Source: Methylobacillus flagellatus
GTDB lineage: Bacteria > Pseudomonadota > Gammaproteobacteria > Burkholderiales > Methylophilaceae
Length of the DNA stretch: 64,000 nucleotides
Direction: 5' to 3'
Assembly: GCF_005502435.1 (NCBI RefSeq)
Contig: NZ_SCOU01000001.1
Span: 558,001 to 622,000 of the forward strand
Under the pieces are notes generated by a model. The model saw nothing but the letters and a program-made list of their open reading frames with translations, was not told the origin of the DNA and made no database searches. Numbering within the stretch: position 1 is the stretch's first letter; the number at the start of each line of letters is the position of its first letter. The position numbers and the translations under genes are program-made. Below are positions 45,800 to 56,435 of this stretch, piece by piece.

Positions 45800-45878
45800 C
45801 CTCTCGCTCAACCGAATTCATATCACGTGCTAACGCTATATACAACGTTAGTCACTGCACTGCCTTAAGGACTATATT

Positions 45879-47474
45879 TTGCTCATATCAAACAACATCA
45901 CCATGCAATTCGGTGCCAAACCCTTGTTCGAGAACGTCTCGGTCAAGTTCGGCGACGGCAACCGTTACGGCCTGATCGGCGCGAACGGCTGCGGCAAATC
46001 CACCTACATGAAGATCCTGGCCGGGGTGCTGGAGCCCAGTGCCGGCAACATCGCCATCGACAACAACGAGCGCATGGCCTTCCTGAAGCAGGACCAGTTC
46101 GCTTATGAAGACCAGCGCGTCATCGACGTGGTGATGATGGGCCATGAGCAGATGTGGAGCGCCAATGTAGAGAAGAATGCCATCTACATGAATCCGGACG
46201 CCACCGAAGACGACTATATGCGCGCCGCCGAGCTGGAAGGCGTGTTCGCCGAATACGATGGCTACACCGCCGAAGCGCGTGCCGGTGAGCTGCTGCTGGG
46301 TGTGGGCATCCCCATCGAACAGCATGACGGCCCGATGAGCGCCGTGGCGCCCGGCTGGAAGCTGCGTGTGCTGCTGGTGCAGGCCCTGTTCGCCAACCCG
46401 GACATCCTGCTGCTGGATGAACCGACCAACAACCTGGACATCAACACCATACGCTGGCTGGAAGACGTACTGAACAACCGCGACTGCACCATGATCATCA
46501 TCTCGCATGACCGGCACTTCCTGAATCAGGTGTGCACGCACACGGCCGACATGGACTATGGCAAGCTGACCGTCTACCCCGGCAACTATGACGATTACAT
46601 GGAAGCCTCGGCGCAGGCACGCGCCCAGCAAGCCAAGGACAACGCCAAGGCCAAGCAGCAGATCGCCGACCTGCAGGAATTCGTGCGCCGCTTCTCTGCC
46701 AACGCCTCCAAAGCCAAGCAGGCGACCAGCCGCGCCAAGCAGATTGACAAGATCAAGATCGAGGAATTCAAGCCGTCCAGCCGCCAGTATCCCTTCATCC
46801 GCTTTGAGTATGACGAGCGTGAAAAGCTGCACCGCAACGCCGTGGAGCTTAAGAAACTGAGCCATGGTTTTGACCGCCCGCTGTTCAATGACGTGGACCT
46901 GATCTTTGAAGCAGGCGAAAAAGTCGCCATCATCGGTGAGAACGGCATCGGCAAGACCACCTTCCTGCGCTGCCTGGCGCGTGACCTGCAAGCCAACCAT
47001 GGCGAAGTGAAATGGGCGGAAAAGGCCACGCTGGGCTATTTTGCCCAGGACCACGAATACGAGTTCGCCAATGGCGAGAACCTGTTCGACTGGATGTCGC
47101 AGTTCACCCAGGAAGGCGATGACGACCAGTCCGTGCGCAGCATGCTGGGCCGCTTGCTGTTCTCGGGCGAGGACACCAAGAAATCCGTCAAGGTGCTGTC
47201 CGGTGGTGAAAAAGGCCGCATGCTGTTCGGCAAGCTGATGCTGGCCCGCACCAATGTGCTGCTCATGGATGAACCGACCAACCACATGGACATGGAATCC
47301 ATCGAATCGCTGAACACGGCACTGGACAAGTACAAAGGCACTTTGTTCTTCGTCAGCCATGACCGCGAGTTCGTCAGCTCCATCGCCACGCGCATCATCG
47401 AGATCCGCGCCGATGGCATCATCGACTTCCGTGGCAACTATGAAGACTACCTGACCAGTCAGGACCTGGCTTAA
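45879..47474 (+). CDS. ybiT: ABC-F translational ATPase, YbiT type
   Basis: 531 residues with two ATPase domains and no membrane segment; ABC-F proteins act on the ribosome. Domain 1: GANGCGKST, signature replaced by [20 protein letters not shown]. Domain 2: [31 protein letters not shown]. The divergent first signature is a known YbiT feature. The linker (about 240-300) is rich in Ala/Lys/Gln. Start is a TTG preceded by TAAGGA at 8 bases; no ATG fits. Confidence 0.93.
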   Translation: MLISNNITMQFGAKPLFENVSVKFGDGNRYGLIGANGCGKSTYMKILAGVLEPSAGNIAIDNNERMAFLKQDQFAYEDQRVIDVVMMGHEQMWSANVEKNAIYMNPDATEDDYMRAAELEGVFAEYDGYTAEARAGELLLGVGIPIEQHDGPMSAVAPGWKLRVLLVQALFANPDILLLDEPTNNLDINTIRWLEDVLNNRDCTMIIISHDRHFLNQVCTHTADMDYGKLTVYPGNYDDYMEASAQARAQQAKDNAKAKQQIADLQEFVRRFSANASKAKQATSRAKQIDKIKIEEFKPSSRQYPFIRFEYDEREKLHRNAVELKKLSHGFDRPLFNDVDLIFEAGEKVAIIGENGIGKTTFLRCLARDLQANHGEVKWAEKATLGYFAQDHEYEFANGENLFDWMSQFTQEGDDDQSVRSMLGRLLFSGEDTKKSVKVLSGGEKGRMLFGKLMLARTNVLLMDEPTNHMDMESIESLNTALDKYKGTLFFVSHDREFVSSIATRIIEIRADGIIDFRGNYEDYLTSQDLA

Positions 47475-47586
47475 GCCCTGATGGCGCGGCATTCCAGCTG
47501 CCTGGAAGCCGCGCCTGTAATTGTGCATTTGCATAAAGGCACGCATAATCAGGATGACATGACCCTACGCTCTGCGATCATCCGCC

Positions 47587-50500
47587 ATGAAATTGCGTAA
47601 CATCACGTTCGGTTCGCGGCAGCCCGCTTCCCCCATGCGCTTGTCGCTGTTGTATGCACTGCTGGGCGCCGTCTGGATCCTCATCAATGACAGGCTGCTG
47701 ACCTCCTCCACCGACGCAGTGGCGGCGATCGACCCGATCAACATCCTGCTGGGCCTGATCCTCATCGCGGTCAATTCCGGCGTGCTGTACCTGTTGCTGA
47801 AGACCCGCAACGACAACACCAAGCTGCCGCCACACAAGGCCAGCACCAGTACCCAATCCCCTACTCCGTTCCTGCTGGCGGTGTTCGTCAGCCTGCTGCT
47901 GGTGGCGCCGATGTTCAACTTCGGCATCAACCACATCTACGCGGCCAAGGTGGAAAAAGATGCCTACAGCGACCTGCGCCTGATCGCGGAGATCCGCAGC
48001 CTGCAACTGGCACGCTGGGTGGATGCCACGCGCGCCGAGCTGGAAAGCCAGTCCAATCAGCGTTATCTGCTGCAGTTTCTGGCTAGCGGCCAAAGTACTG
48101 GCAATGCCGAACAGCAACTGGACAGCCTGCTGCGCCAGTACGACTTTTCCAGCCTGAGCCTGCTAGACGCTCAAGGCCGCACCTTGCTGCTGCGCGGCAA
48201 CAAAACGCGCAAGACCGAGGTGCAGGAGGCACTGTTCAAGGAAGTGCAGCGTAACGGCAAGTTCTCGCGCAGCGATTTCTATCTGCTGCCTGACGGGCAG
48301 ATCCAGCTTGACCTGATGCTGCCCCTGCATAACAGCGACCAGACACTGCTGGGTTACCTGCGTATCAGCACCGCACCACATAAATCCATCCTGCAGCAGG
48401 TGCTGCAATGGCCCAACGTCAATTCCAGCGCCGAAGCCCTGCTGGTCAAGAGTGACGGCACACGCGAACAGGTCGTGCATGCCGGCCAGGACGAGATCGC
48501 CCATGCGCTAACGCGCCCGGCCATGACCATCAGCCCTTACGACAACACACGTTATCCGGCACGCGGCTATGACTACCACGGCAACTTCGTGCTGGCTGCG
48601 CATAAACCGATCGAGAAGTCCTCCTGGCATATCGTCGCGCAGATCGACAAACAGGAAGTGATGGCGCCCCTGCAGGCGTTGATGCAGTTCAGCGGCGTGG
48701 TGCTGATGGTGATCTCCATCATCTCGTTCTTCCTGCTGCTGATATGGCGTCAGCAACGCCGTGCTTATGAACTGGAGCTGATGGCGCAGAGCGGCGAACG
48801 CGACCGCCTGCTGAAACGTTTCTATGACCTGCCCTTCTTCGGCATGGCCATCAGCGAACCCAACAGCAAGCGCTGGATCCAGGTGAACGACCGCCTGTGC
48901 GAGATCCTCGGTTACGAGCGCGACGAGCTGCTCACGCTGAGCTGGGACGACATCACCCACCCGGACGACATCGCCATCGATCAGGATTATTTCAACCAGA
49001 TGCTGATCGGTATCCTGGACCGTTACGGTCGTGAAAAGCGCTACCGCCGCAAGGACGGGCTGTACATCGACGTGAAACTGGAAGTGAATTGCCTGCGTAA
49101 CGCCGACCATCAGGTGGAAGTGGTGCTGACCACCATGGACGACATCACCGAAGCCAAGCGCGCGGCCGATGCGCTGCGCGATTCCGAACAGCGCCTGGCA
49201 CTGGCCTTCAAGGCCAGCCGTGATGCCTGGTGGGATGTAGACCTGATCACAGGTCGGCCACGCTATTCCGAGCTGTGGGCCAGCATGCTGGGCTACCAGC
49301 CGGTCGAGCTGCCGGATGACCCGAACTACTGGCAGACCATCACCCATCCGGAAGACTTGCCTCAGGCCCTGCAGGTGGTATCCGCTGCGCTGAACAGCCA
49401 GGAATCCGGCTATCAGGTGGAATTGCGTCTGCAGCATCGGGATGGACATTATGTGCCGGTGATGATGCGCGGTTTCATCGTGCGTGATCACGAAGGGACG
49501 CCCACCCGCATCACCGGCGCCAACACCGACCTCACCGCACGCAAGGCTGGCGAGGAAAGCATGCGCATGACCACGGTGGTGTTCGACAACACCCGCGAGG
49601 GCATCCTGGTCACGGATGCCGATCAGCGCATCGTCAAGATCAACCGCGCCTTCAGCGAGATCAGCGGCTACACCGCCGAAGAGGCCATCGGGCTCAAGCC
49701 CAGCCTGGTCAGCTCAGGCCGGCATGGCCGGGATTTCTATAGCCAGATGTGGCATTCCCTGAACACGCTGGGGCACTGGCAAGGAGAGATCTGGAACCGG
49801 CGCAAGAATGGCGAGATCCACCCTGAACTGCTCAGTATCACCGCCATCAAGGATGGCACTGGCCGCGTCACCAACTATGTGAGCATCTTTGCCGACATCT
49901 CCAGCATCAAGGAGTCCGAAGCCAAGCTGGAGTTCCTGGCCCACCATGACCCGCTGACCGGGCTGCCCAACCGGCTGATGCTGATCTCGCGCCTGAACCA
50001 CGAGATCGAGATCGCCAAGCGCAACAACACGCTGATCGCGCTGATGATGCTGGACTTGGACCGCTTCAAGAACGTCAATGACAGCTTTGGCCACCCGGCC
50101 GGGGATGAGTTATTGCAGCAGGTGGCCGAACGCCTGACCGCGCGTTTGCGCAGTGTGGACACGGTGACACGACTGGGTGGGGACGAATTCACCATCGTGC
50201 TTGGCGGTATCAACCAGCCTGAAGACGCGGCGCGCGTGGCCATGGACATCATCAGCATGATAGAAGCGCCCTGGAAGCTGGCCAACAACATCGAGGTACG
50301 TATCGGCGCCAGCATCGGCATCAGCCTCTACCCCGGCCATGGCGGCGATGCCATGGAGCTGCTACAGCATGCCGATGCGGCACTCTACCAGGCCAAGGCG
50401 GCCGGACGCGGCTGCATGCGCTTCTTCTCGGAAAGCCTGACCAAAGCCGCACGCGAACGCTTCGACATCGAGGCGCGCCTGCGTAACGCACTGAAACAGA

Positions 50501-51258
50501 ACGAATTGATGGTGTATTACCAGCCCAAGGTGGACATCAATACGCGGCGCATCGTCGGTGCGGAAGCGCTGGTGCGCTGGCAGGACCCCAAAGACGGGCT
50601 GATCATGCCACTGCGTTTCATCGGCATCGCCGAAGAGACCGGGCTGGTGGGTGCCATCGGTGAGTTCGTGCTGCGCCAGGCCTGCCGGGATGGCAGGCAG
50701 TGGCTGGATGCAGGCCTGCCGCCGCTCAGCATCGCCGTGAACCTGTCCACGCACCAGCTGCACCACAGCGACATGCTGGCTTATGTGGACAAGGTGTACG
50801 CCGAGACCGGCTTCCCGCTGGAGCTGCTGGAGTTCGAATTGACTGAAAGCGTGCTGATGCAGCGCGAATCCGAGGTCATCAACACGCTCAACAAACTGCG
50901 CAGCAAGGGCATCAGCCTGGCCATCGATGACTTTGGTACCGGCTATTCCTCCTTGTCTTACCTGAAGAGCTTCCCGCTGGACGTGCTCAAGATCGACCGC
51001 AGTTTCATCGAGGACATCGAGAAGGACGAGGATGACCGCGCCATCACTGCCACCATCATCGGCATGGCGCATACCCTGGGCATGCACGTGGTGGCCGAAG
51101 GCGTGGAGACCAACGAGCAACTGGCCTTCCTGCGCGACCACAAATGCGATATGTATCAAGGGTATCTGTACAGCCCGCCGGTCCCGGTCGCGCAATTCGT
51201 GGAGATGATGCGCGCTTCGCTTGCATCAGAAGCGGTCAATCTGGAGCAAACCGGTTAA
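47587..51258 (+). CDS. Membrane sensor with PAS repeats, GGDEF and EAL domains
   Basis: 1223 residues. Membrane segments near residues 17-40, 50-70 and 98-118, a periplasmic sensor part (about 120-365), another segment (about 367-388), then three PAS-type domains (about 400-525, 530-655, 660-775), a GGDEF domain (RLGGDEFTIV near 860) and an EAL domain (GAEALVRW near 991, later FGTGYSS and KIDRSF). Both catalytic signatures are intact, so it could make or degrade cyclic di-GMP, or switch. It ends 13 bases before a tRNA gene. Confidence 0.93.
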   Translation: MKLRNITFGSRQPASPMRLSLLYALLGAVWILINDRLLTSSTDAVAAIDPINILLGLILIAVNSGVLYLLLKTRNDNTKLPPHKASTSTQSPTPFLLAVFVSLLLVAPMFNFGINHIYAAKVEKDAYSDLRLIAEIRSLQLARWVDATRAELESQSNQRYLLQFLASGQSTGNAEQQLDSLLRQYDFSSLSLLDAQGRTLLLRGNKTRKTEVQEALFKEVQRNGKFSRSDFYLLPDGQIQLDLMLPLHNSDQTLLGYLRISTAPHKSILQQVLQWPNVNSSAEALLVKSDGTREQVVHAGQDEIAHALTRPAMTISPYDNTRYPARGYDYHGNFVLAAHKPIEKSSWHIVAQIDKQEVMAPLQALMQFSGVVLMVISIISFFLLLIWRQQRRAYELELMAQSGERDRLLKRFYDLPFFGMAISEPNSKRWIQVNDRLCEILGYERDELLTLSWDDITHPDDIAIDQDYFNQMLIGILDRYGREKRYRRKDGLYIDVKLEVNCLRNADHQVEVVLTTMDDITEAKRAADALRDSEQRLALAFKASRDAWWDVDLITGRPRYSELWASMLGYQPVELPDDPNYWQTITHPEDLPQALQVVSAALNSQESGYQVELRLQHRDGHYVPVMMRGFIVRDHEGTPTRITGANTDLTARKAGEESMRMTTVVFDNTREGILVTDADQRIVKINRAFSEISGYTAEEAIGLKPSLVSSGRHGRDFYSQMWHSLNTLGHWQGEIWNRRKNGEIHPELLSITAIKDGTGRVTNYVSIFADISSIKESEAKLEFLAHHDPLTGLPNRLMLISRLNHEIEIAKRNNTLIALMMLDLDRFKNVNDSFGHPAGDELLQQVAERLTARLRSVDTVTRLGGDEFTIVLGGINQPEDAARVAMDIISMIEAPWKLANNIEVRIGASIGISLYPGHGGDAMELLQHADAALYQAKAAGRGCMRFFSESLTKAARERFDIEARLRNALKQNELMVYYQPKVDINTRRIVGAEALVRWQDPKDGLIMPLRFIGIAEETGLVGAIGEFVLRQACRDGRQWLDAGLPPLSIAVNLSTHQLHHSDMLAYVDKVYAETGFPLELLEFELTESVLMQRESEVINTLNKLRSKGISLAIDDFGTGYSSLSYLKSFPLDVLKIDRSFIEDIEKDEDDRAITATIIGMAHTLGMHVVAEGVETNEQLAFLRDHKCDMYQGYLYSPPVPVAQFVEMMRASLASEAVNLEQTG

Positions 51259-51271
51259 AATACGTGTTGGC

Positions 51272-51346
51272 GTCCTCGTGGTGAAATGGATATCACAAGA
51301 TCCTCCTAAGATTTAGTTACAGGTTCGATTCCTGTCGGGGACACCA
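51272..51346 (+). tRNA. tRNA-Arg (anticodon CCT)
   Basis: Full cloverleaf by eye: acceptor GTCCTCG pairing with CGGGGAC, D-arm GTGA/TCAC, anticodon arm AGATC-CTCCTAA-GATTT with anticodon CCT, T-arm ACAGG-TTCGATT-CCTGT, encoded CCA (51344-51346). Reads AGG codons. Confidence 0.95.
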
Positions 51347-51364
51347 CTTCCAGCTTCCTGCCTG

Positions 51365-52261
51365 CTAGACCACCGCCTCGGCACCACGATACAGCGTGAG
51401 ATGTGGATAGGGGATCTCGATGCCCTGCTCGTCAAAGCGGCGTTTCAGGCGTCGCAAATATTCACGGCGCACGCCCCACTGCTCCAGCGGCAGCACGCGG
51501 AAGCGGCAACGCAGGATCACCGCCGACTCGTCCCAGCGATCCACGCCCGCCATTTCCAGGTCATCCAGGATCTTTTCACGGTAGATTTGATCATCACGCA
51601 GCTCGGCGCCCACCTGCCGCATGATCTGCATCACGCGGTCCATATCTTCGCGATACGCCACACGCACATCGATCACCGACTGGGCGAAACCCCGGCTCAT
51701 ATTGGTCACGGTGCTGATGGCTCCATTGGGAATGAAGTGCACGTTGCCGTCATAGTCACGCAGTTTGATGTGGCGCAGCGTCACTTCTTCGACCAGCCCG
51801 CCCTTGCCTGCCGCCTCCACCACATCACCCTGACGTATCTGGTTCTCGATGAGCAGAAAGAAGCCATTGAAATAATCCTTGATCAGGCTTTGCGCCCCGA
51901 AACCCACGGCCAGGCCGACCACGCCTGCCGCGGTGAGGATGGGCGCGATGGAGACGCCCAGCTCATGCAGGATCTCCATCCCGGCCACCCCGGCGATCAC
52001 CACCGTGGCCACATAGCGGAACACGCGCAACAGGGTGTCGATGCGTTTCAGGTCTTCCAGATCCTGGCCAGCGCGGGCGCGCAGATGGGCTTTGAGGATC
52101 AGGATGCCACGCCGGCTCAGGCGGATGAACAACAGGGTCAGCAGCACGATCACGATTATGCGCAGCATGGTGCCGGACACCTGCAATAACTCGGGCCAGT
52201 GTAAAAAATCCAGACTATCCATCATTCCCTCCATCATCAATCCTTGTTCCAATTGCATCAT
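51365..52261 (-). CDS. MscS-family mechanosensitive channel
   Basis: 298 residues. Membrane segments near residues 25-45 and 70-120 and the pore-lining helix with the glycine/alanine pattern GVVGLAVGFGAQSLI, then the cytoplasmic MscS domain (VVEAAGKGGLVEEVTLRHIKLRDYDG, HFIPNGAISTVTN). Releases osmolytes on hypo-osmotic shock. The start is uncertain because there are several closely spaced ATGs. It follows amylosucrase by 21 bases, so it likely belongs to the sucrose operon. Confidence 0.9.
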   Translation of the reverse strand: MMQLEQGLMMEGMMDSLDFLHWPELLQVSGTMLRIIVIVLLTLLFIRLSRRGILILKAHLRARAGQDLEDLKRIDTLLRVFRYVATVVIAGVAGMEILHELGVSIAPILTAAGVVGLAVGFGAQSLIKDYFNGFFLLIENQIRQGDVVEAAGKGGLVEEVTLRHIKLRDYDGNVHFIPNGAISTVTNMSRGFAQSVIDVRVAYREDMDRVMQIMRQVGAELRDDQIYREKILDDLEMAGVDRWDESAVILRCRFRVLPLEQWGVRREYLRRLKRRFDEQGIEIPYPHLTLYRGAEAVV

Positions 52262-52282
52262 CAGGCCTTTCAGGTCACCGGC

Positions 52283-54235
52283 TCAGGTCTGCAGCCAGTA
52301 AAAACCGCGCGCCGGGATCATCAGGGCATCCCCGGCCAGCGTCAGTATCTCGCCGCCATGCCAGTCTCGCACCGTGGCATGCTTTAGCAGACCGGCACGT
52401 TGCAAACCGGCCAGCGGCAGTGGCTGCGCTGCCGTGTCGAAATTGCCCACCACCAGCACGCGACTGGCCGCATGCAGAATATCGAAGCGCACGAACGCGA
52501 ACAGATGCGGGTTATCCACTTCCAGCAGTTCGCGGTTGTTATGGTCGGCGAATGCGCTTATCTCCTTGCGCACCGCGATCAGCTTCTTGAGACCCTGGAA
52601 GATGCGAAACTCCACACTGCCAGGTTTGTTGCGCAGCTCCGCACGCGTCCAGTCCATCTTGCGCCTGTGCACCCAGCGGCTGTCCAGATGCTTGCTTTCG
52701 TCATGCACATAGTCACGATCATTGAGTGTGCCGATGGCGTCGCCGTAATAGATCAGCGGCAGGCCGCCGAACGACAAGGTCATGCTCTGCAGCAGCAGTA
52801 TGGTACTGATGGCCAGATCGATCGCTGCCGCATCGTCCTGTTCCAGCGCGGATTCCAGCCCGGCCAGTGAGGCCAGCGAGCCGGAGATGCGGGCGTCCCC
52901 GGTCTTGATGTTGCGGCCAAAGGCCAGGCCACGTGCTGGCGAGCCCGGATGGTCGCCGGTGAAATAATCGGTGAGAAAGCGGCGATGCGCTTGCGGCTCA
53001 TAGCCGACCTTGACGATATCGCGGTCATCGAAGCCCCAGCCTATATCGTCATGGCAGCGGATGTAATTGATCCAGGTGGCACGCTCCAGCTTGTTGGGCA
53101 GGCTGCGTATGCCGCGCTCCAGCAAGTTGGTCTTGCGCGTGGCGATGGCGTCCCACAGCAGCGCCATCAGCGTGGCGTTATAAGCCAGCTCGCATTCCTT
53201 GGCATTGATGGCGTCTTCGCCGAAGTATTTGATGATCTCCACCGGCGCCACAATGGCCTCGGCGATGAACAGCACGCCGGGGGCGGTGACCTGGCAGCAA
53301 TCCTTCATCAATTGCAGGATCAGGTGCGCCTCGCGCTCGTTCTGGCAGCTGCTGCCCAGTTTTTTCCATAAGAAAGCCACCGCATCCAGACGCAGGATGT
53401 CCACACCCTGATTGGCCCAGAACAGGATCACGTCCATCATCTCGATGAACACCGCCGGGTTGCGGTAGTTGAGGTCCCACTGAAAATCGTTGAACACCGT
53501 CATCACCCATTTGCCCATGGTGGCATCCCAGGTGAAATTGCCGGGTGCGTTCTCCGGGAACACTTCCGGCATGGACTGCTCGTACAGGTCCGGCATCTGC
53601 CTGTCGTCGAAGGTGTAGTAATAATCCTGATACTGCGCGTCACCGGCGCGCGCCTGCTGCGCCCAGGCATGCTGGTCCGAGGTGTGGTTGACCACCACGT
53701 CCAGCGTCAGCAGCATGTCGCGCTGCTTCATCTGCTGGCTGAGCGTCGCCAGCGTGTGCAGGTCACCATAACGCGGGTCTATCTTGCGGAAATCGCGCAC
53801 CGCATAACCACCATCGCTCTTGCCGGGCGGGCAATCGAGGATGGGCATCACATGCAGCATGTTGATGCCCAGATCCTGCAGATAATGCAGATGCGCGATC
53901 AGGCCGGGCAGGTCCTGCGCGAACTCCGTGCAATACAAGGCGTAGCCCACCCACTTCTGACTCAGGAACCAGCTGTGATCCTTTTCGCGCGCCATATCCT
54001 GCTGCTTGAGTGCGTTGGAGCGCGCGATGTATTGCCGCGCCAAGGTCTCGACCAGACGCTGCAACTGCGGCTGGAAGTCGGCACGTTCACCGTACAGGGT
54101 GTGGAACAGCGCGTGGATAGCGTAGAAGTTGGCGCCCAGCCGGATGTAGAAATGCTGTAGATCATGCTCACCCAACTGCGGCTGCAGCGCGATGAGGATG
54201 TCGTTGAGCTGGGAATGGGAGACCTGTTCATACAT
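52283..54235 (-). CDS. ams: Amylosucrase (GH13)
   Basis: Transfers glucose from sucrose to a growing alpha-glucan, or hydrolyses sucrose, releasing fructose. 650 residues, the normal length. GH13 regions visible: DVVVNHTSD, the nucleophile in RLDAVAFLWK (around residue 280), the acid/base in AEAIVAPVE (around 324), and RCHDDIGWGFDD. The ATG overlaps the stop of the sucrose-phosphate synthase gene by 8 bases. In methylotrophs of this group, amylosucrase works with sucrose-phosphate synthase and fructokinase; known from the family, not shown here. Confidence 0.95.
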   Translation of the reverse strand: MYEQVSHSQLNDILIALQPQLGEHDLQHFYIRLGANFYAIHALFHTLYGERADFQPQLQRLVETLARQYIARSNALKQQDMAREKDHSWFLSQKWVGYALYCTEFAQDLPGLIAHLHYLQDLGINMLHVMPILDCPPGKSDGGYAVRDFRKIDPRYGDLHTLATLSQQMKQRDMLLTLDVVVNHTSDQHAWAQQARAGDAQYQDYYYTFDDRQMPDLYEQSMPEVFPENAPGNFTWDATMGKWVMTVFNDFQWDLNYRNPAVFIEMMDVILFWANQGVDILRLDAVAFLWKKLGSSCQNEREAHLILQLMKDCCQVTAPGVLFIAEAIVAPVEIIKYFGEDAINAKECELAYNATLMALLWDAIATRKTNLLERGIRSLPNKLERATWINYIRCHDDIGWGFDDRDIVKVGYEPQAHRRFLTDYFTGDHPGSPARGLAFGRNIKTGDARISGSLASLAGLESALEQDDAAAIDLAISTILLLQSMTLSFGGLPLIYYGDAIGTLNDRDYVHDESKHLDSRWVHRRKMDWTRAELRNKPGSVEFRIFQGLKKLIAVRKEISAFADHNNRELLEVDNPHLFAFVRFDILHAASRVLVVGNFDTAAQPLPLAGLQRAGLLKHATVRDWHGGEILTLAGDALMIPARGFYWLQT

Positions 54236-56435
54236 GGTGATGCTCCTCCTGCGGCATGCGGTTGTCGAAGGCCTGTTCGAACCGGTAATGGCTCAAGCCT
54301 TGCAGAATGCCTGCGGCATAGGCTGCTTCAGCGAAATACACTTGCGGCAGGCCGCGCAGTGGCGCCAGCTCCGGGCTGTGGTTGCCCACCACCACGCCCA
54401 GCGTATCGCCGATCAGCATCTCCTGGTCATTGCCAGAATCACCGGCCACCAGAAATGCCTGCAAAGGCAGGCCCCAGCGGTAAGCCAGATAGCGGATGGC
54501 ATGCCCTTTGGAGGCACGCACGGGCAGCACGTCCAAAAACTCGCCATGGGAATAGATGAGCTGTGCCTGCAGGCGATGGTGCTGCAAGTGCCGTGCGATC
54601 TCCTGCATGGGCAGCATGCGCTGCGCATGCGTGATGTAACTGAGCTTGAATTCACGCTGATGCTCGGCGGCCTGCAGGCGCAAGCCCGGCAGTTCGGCCA
54701 ATGCCGCTGCCAGTGCATCGCGTCGCCACAGGTGCCGGATGTGCTGCGCCCAGCCTTTATCCGGCGTGAGCTTGGCCCCGTAGTGGATCTCGCTGCCTAC
54801 CGAGGTGATGAGCACGTCCGGCATGGGCACGCGGTGCTGCTTGAGGATGCGCACGGCACTTTCCAGCGTGCGGCCGGTGGCGATACCAAAAGCGACCTTG
54901 TCACGCTGGCTTCTCAACCAGTCGATCAACTCCATCAGGGCCTGATCGTCGCCGATCAGGGTGTTGTCGATGTCGCTGACCAGCGCACGTTCCACCACCG
55001 GCAAGGCGGAGCGGCCACTGTGCAGATGACTGGCCAGCTGACGGCGCCAGCGCTTGCGATCACGCCGCAGCAGCTTGCGTACTTCTTTCATGTACTGGCT
55101 GACGTGGGCGCTCCAGCTGTAATGTCGCCACACACCGGCCAGACCGGCATTAGCACGCTGGCGCCATTGCTTGCTGTCACCCAGCAATGCCAGCAAGGTG
55201 TGCGCGATCTGCTCGCTGTCCAGCGTGTTGGCCAGCAGGCCGCTACGGCAATTGGCCACGATGTCGCGCGGGCCGCCATCATCCGGCGCCACGAAAGGCA
55301 AGCCGCTGGCCGCGGCCTCGATCAAGGTCAGGCCGAAGGGCTCGGTGAGGGCGGCGTTGACGAACACACCACGACGGCGTGCGGCCAACCGATATAGATC
55401 CGGGATGGCTTGCTGATCGACCGCCTTGGGGATGGCGACCTTGCCCCACAGATCATAGCGGTCTATGTCCAACAACAGCTCGGTCATGACCTGACGCTGC
55501 GAGGCCTCCATGCCGCTAATGTCGTCGCGCGTGCCCGCCACGATCAACAGATTGGCCTGTTGCTGAAGCTGTTTGTTCTCGCCATAGGCTTTTAGCAGGC
55601 CTTTGAGGTTCTTGCGCAGATCGGGCCGGCAGATGGTCAGGATCAAGGGCTTATCCGCGTCACTGAGGAAGCGGTCGACCAGCGCCTGCACTGCAACTGG
55701 CAGCTTGCTGCGGCCGGGCGGAGAAAAGCGCGAGGTGTCGGTACCGGGCGGGATCACGGCAAAGCGTTTGCGGTCCGCCTGCTCGTACATGCCGTACTGA
55801 TCATCGATCTCTTGCCGGGTGCTGGTGACGATGAGCGAGGCATGCTGCAACACTTCCTCCTCGGCGGCGATGCGACGACCAAAATTGTATTGTTTGGCGA
55901 TGGTGTGGGCTTTGCGGCCGCTGGCCAGCAACCTGTCCTGCTTGGGGCGCCCCAGTGAGTGGCCGGTATGCACTTGCGGGATCCCCAGCAGCAGGGAAAG
56001 CTGCTGGCCTACATAACCCGCATCGGCATAATGACTGTGGATCAGATCCGGCAACCGCCCTTGCTGACGTAGAAAATGCAGACAGCGATCCACCAGCTGG
56101 TCCAGATGTGGCCACAACAGCTCTTTGCGCAGATAGCGCCTGGGCCCGAACGGCAAGCGGATGATGCGGGCGCCGGGGGCCAGCGGCTCTTCGGCCTGCG
56201 CATAATCAGCGGCCACGTCAGCATCCTCGATCAGCCGGGTCAGCAGATCGACCCGCCCCACCTGTGGATGCGCCGCCAGTGCGCGTGACATTTCCACCAC
56301 GTAGGTGATCTGCCCGCCAGTATCTGCATCGCAGCCCAGCTGCATGTCATGACCGCGCAACAGGCCATGCAGGCTGATCATGAGGATATATAAAGGGGTT
56401 TCAGCCGACTCCCCCTGCGAATGGGGGCGGCTCAT
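54228..56435 (-). CDS. sps: Sucrose-phosphate synthase with C-terminal phosphatase-like (HAD) domain
   Basis: 735 residues from the ATG at 56435, which overlaps the fructokinase stop as ATGA. N-terminal glycosyltransferase-4 domains (about 20-470) with GHDMQLGCDADTGGQ, HSHYADAGYVG, HTGHSLGRPKQ, PPGTDTSRF and EPFGLTLIEAAASGLP (donor site). From about residue 480 a HAD phosphatase-like domain has SDIDNTLIG, matching plant/bacterial sucrose-phosphatases, plus VAGDSGNDQEML. So one chain may make sucrose-6-phosphate from UDP-glucose and fructose-6-phosphate and then dephosphorylate it. The HAD part in some family members is inactive; here the DxDxT motif is intact. Confidence 0.93.
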   Translation of the reverse strand: MSRPHSQGESAETPLYILMISLHGLLRGHDMQLGCDADTGGQITYVVEMSRALAAHPQVGRVDLLTRLIEDADVAADYAQAEEPLAPGARIIRLPFGPRRYLRKELLWPHLDQLVDRCLHFLRQQGRLPDLIHSHYADAGYVGQQLSLLLGIPQVHTGHSLGRPKQDRLLASGRKAHTIAKQYNFGRRIAAEEEVLQHASLIVTSTRQEIDDQYGMYEQADRKRFAVIPPGTDTSRFSPPGRSKLPVAVQALVDRFLSDADKPLILTICRPDLRKNLKGLLKAYGENKQLQQQANLLIVAGTRDDISGMEASQRQVMTELLLDIDRYDLWGKVAIPKAVDQQAIPDLYRLAARRRGVFVNAALTEPFGLTLIEAAASGLPFVAPDDGGPRDIVANCRSGLLANTLDSEQIAHTLLALLGDSKQWRQRANAGLAGVWRHYSWSAHVSQYMKEVRKLLRRDRKRWRRQLASHLHSGRSALPVVERALVSDIDNTLIGDDQALMELIDWLRSQRDKVAFGIATGRTLESAVRILKQHRVPMPDVLITSVGSEIHYGAKLTPDKGWAQHIRHLWRRDALAAALAELPGLRLQAAEHQREFKLSYITHAQRMLPMQEIARHLQHHRLQAQLIYSHGEFLDVLPVRASKGHAIRYLAYRWGLPLQAFLVAGDSGNDQEMLIGDTLGVVVGNHSPELAPLRGLPQVYFAEAAYAAGILQGLSHYRFEQAFDNRMPQEEHHHV

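Noticed and set aside
45825-45865. Integron attC site after the small monooxygenase-like gene
   Set aside because: There are inverted CTAACG/CGTTAG arms, but the site is too short and lacks the paired inner boxes and core-site consensus; no integrase is present.
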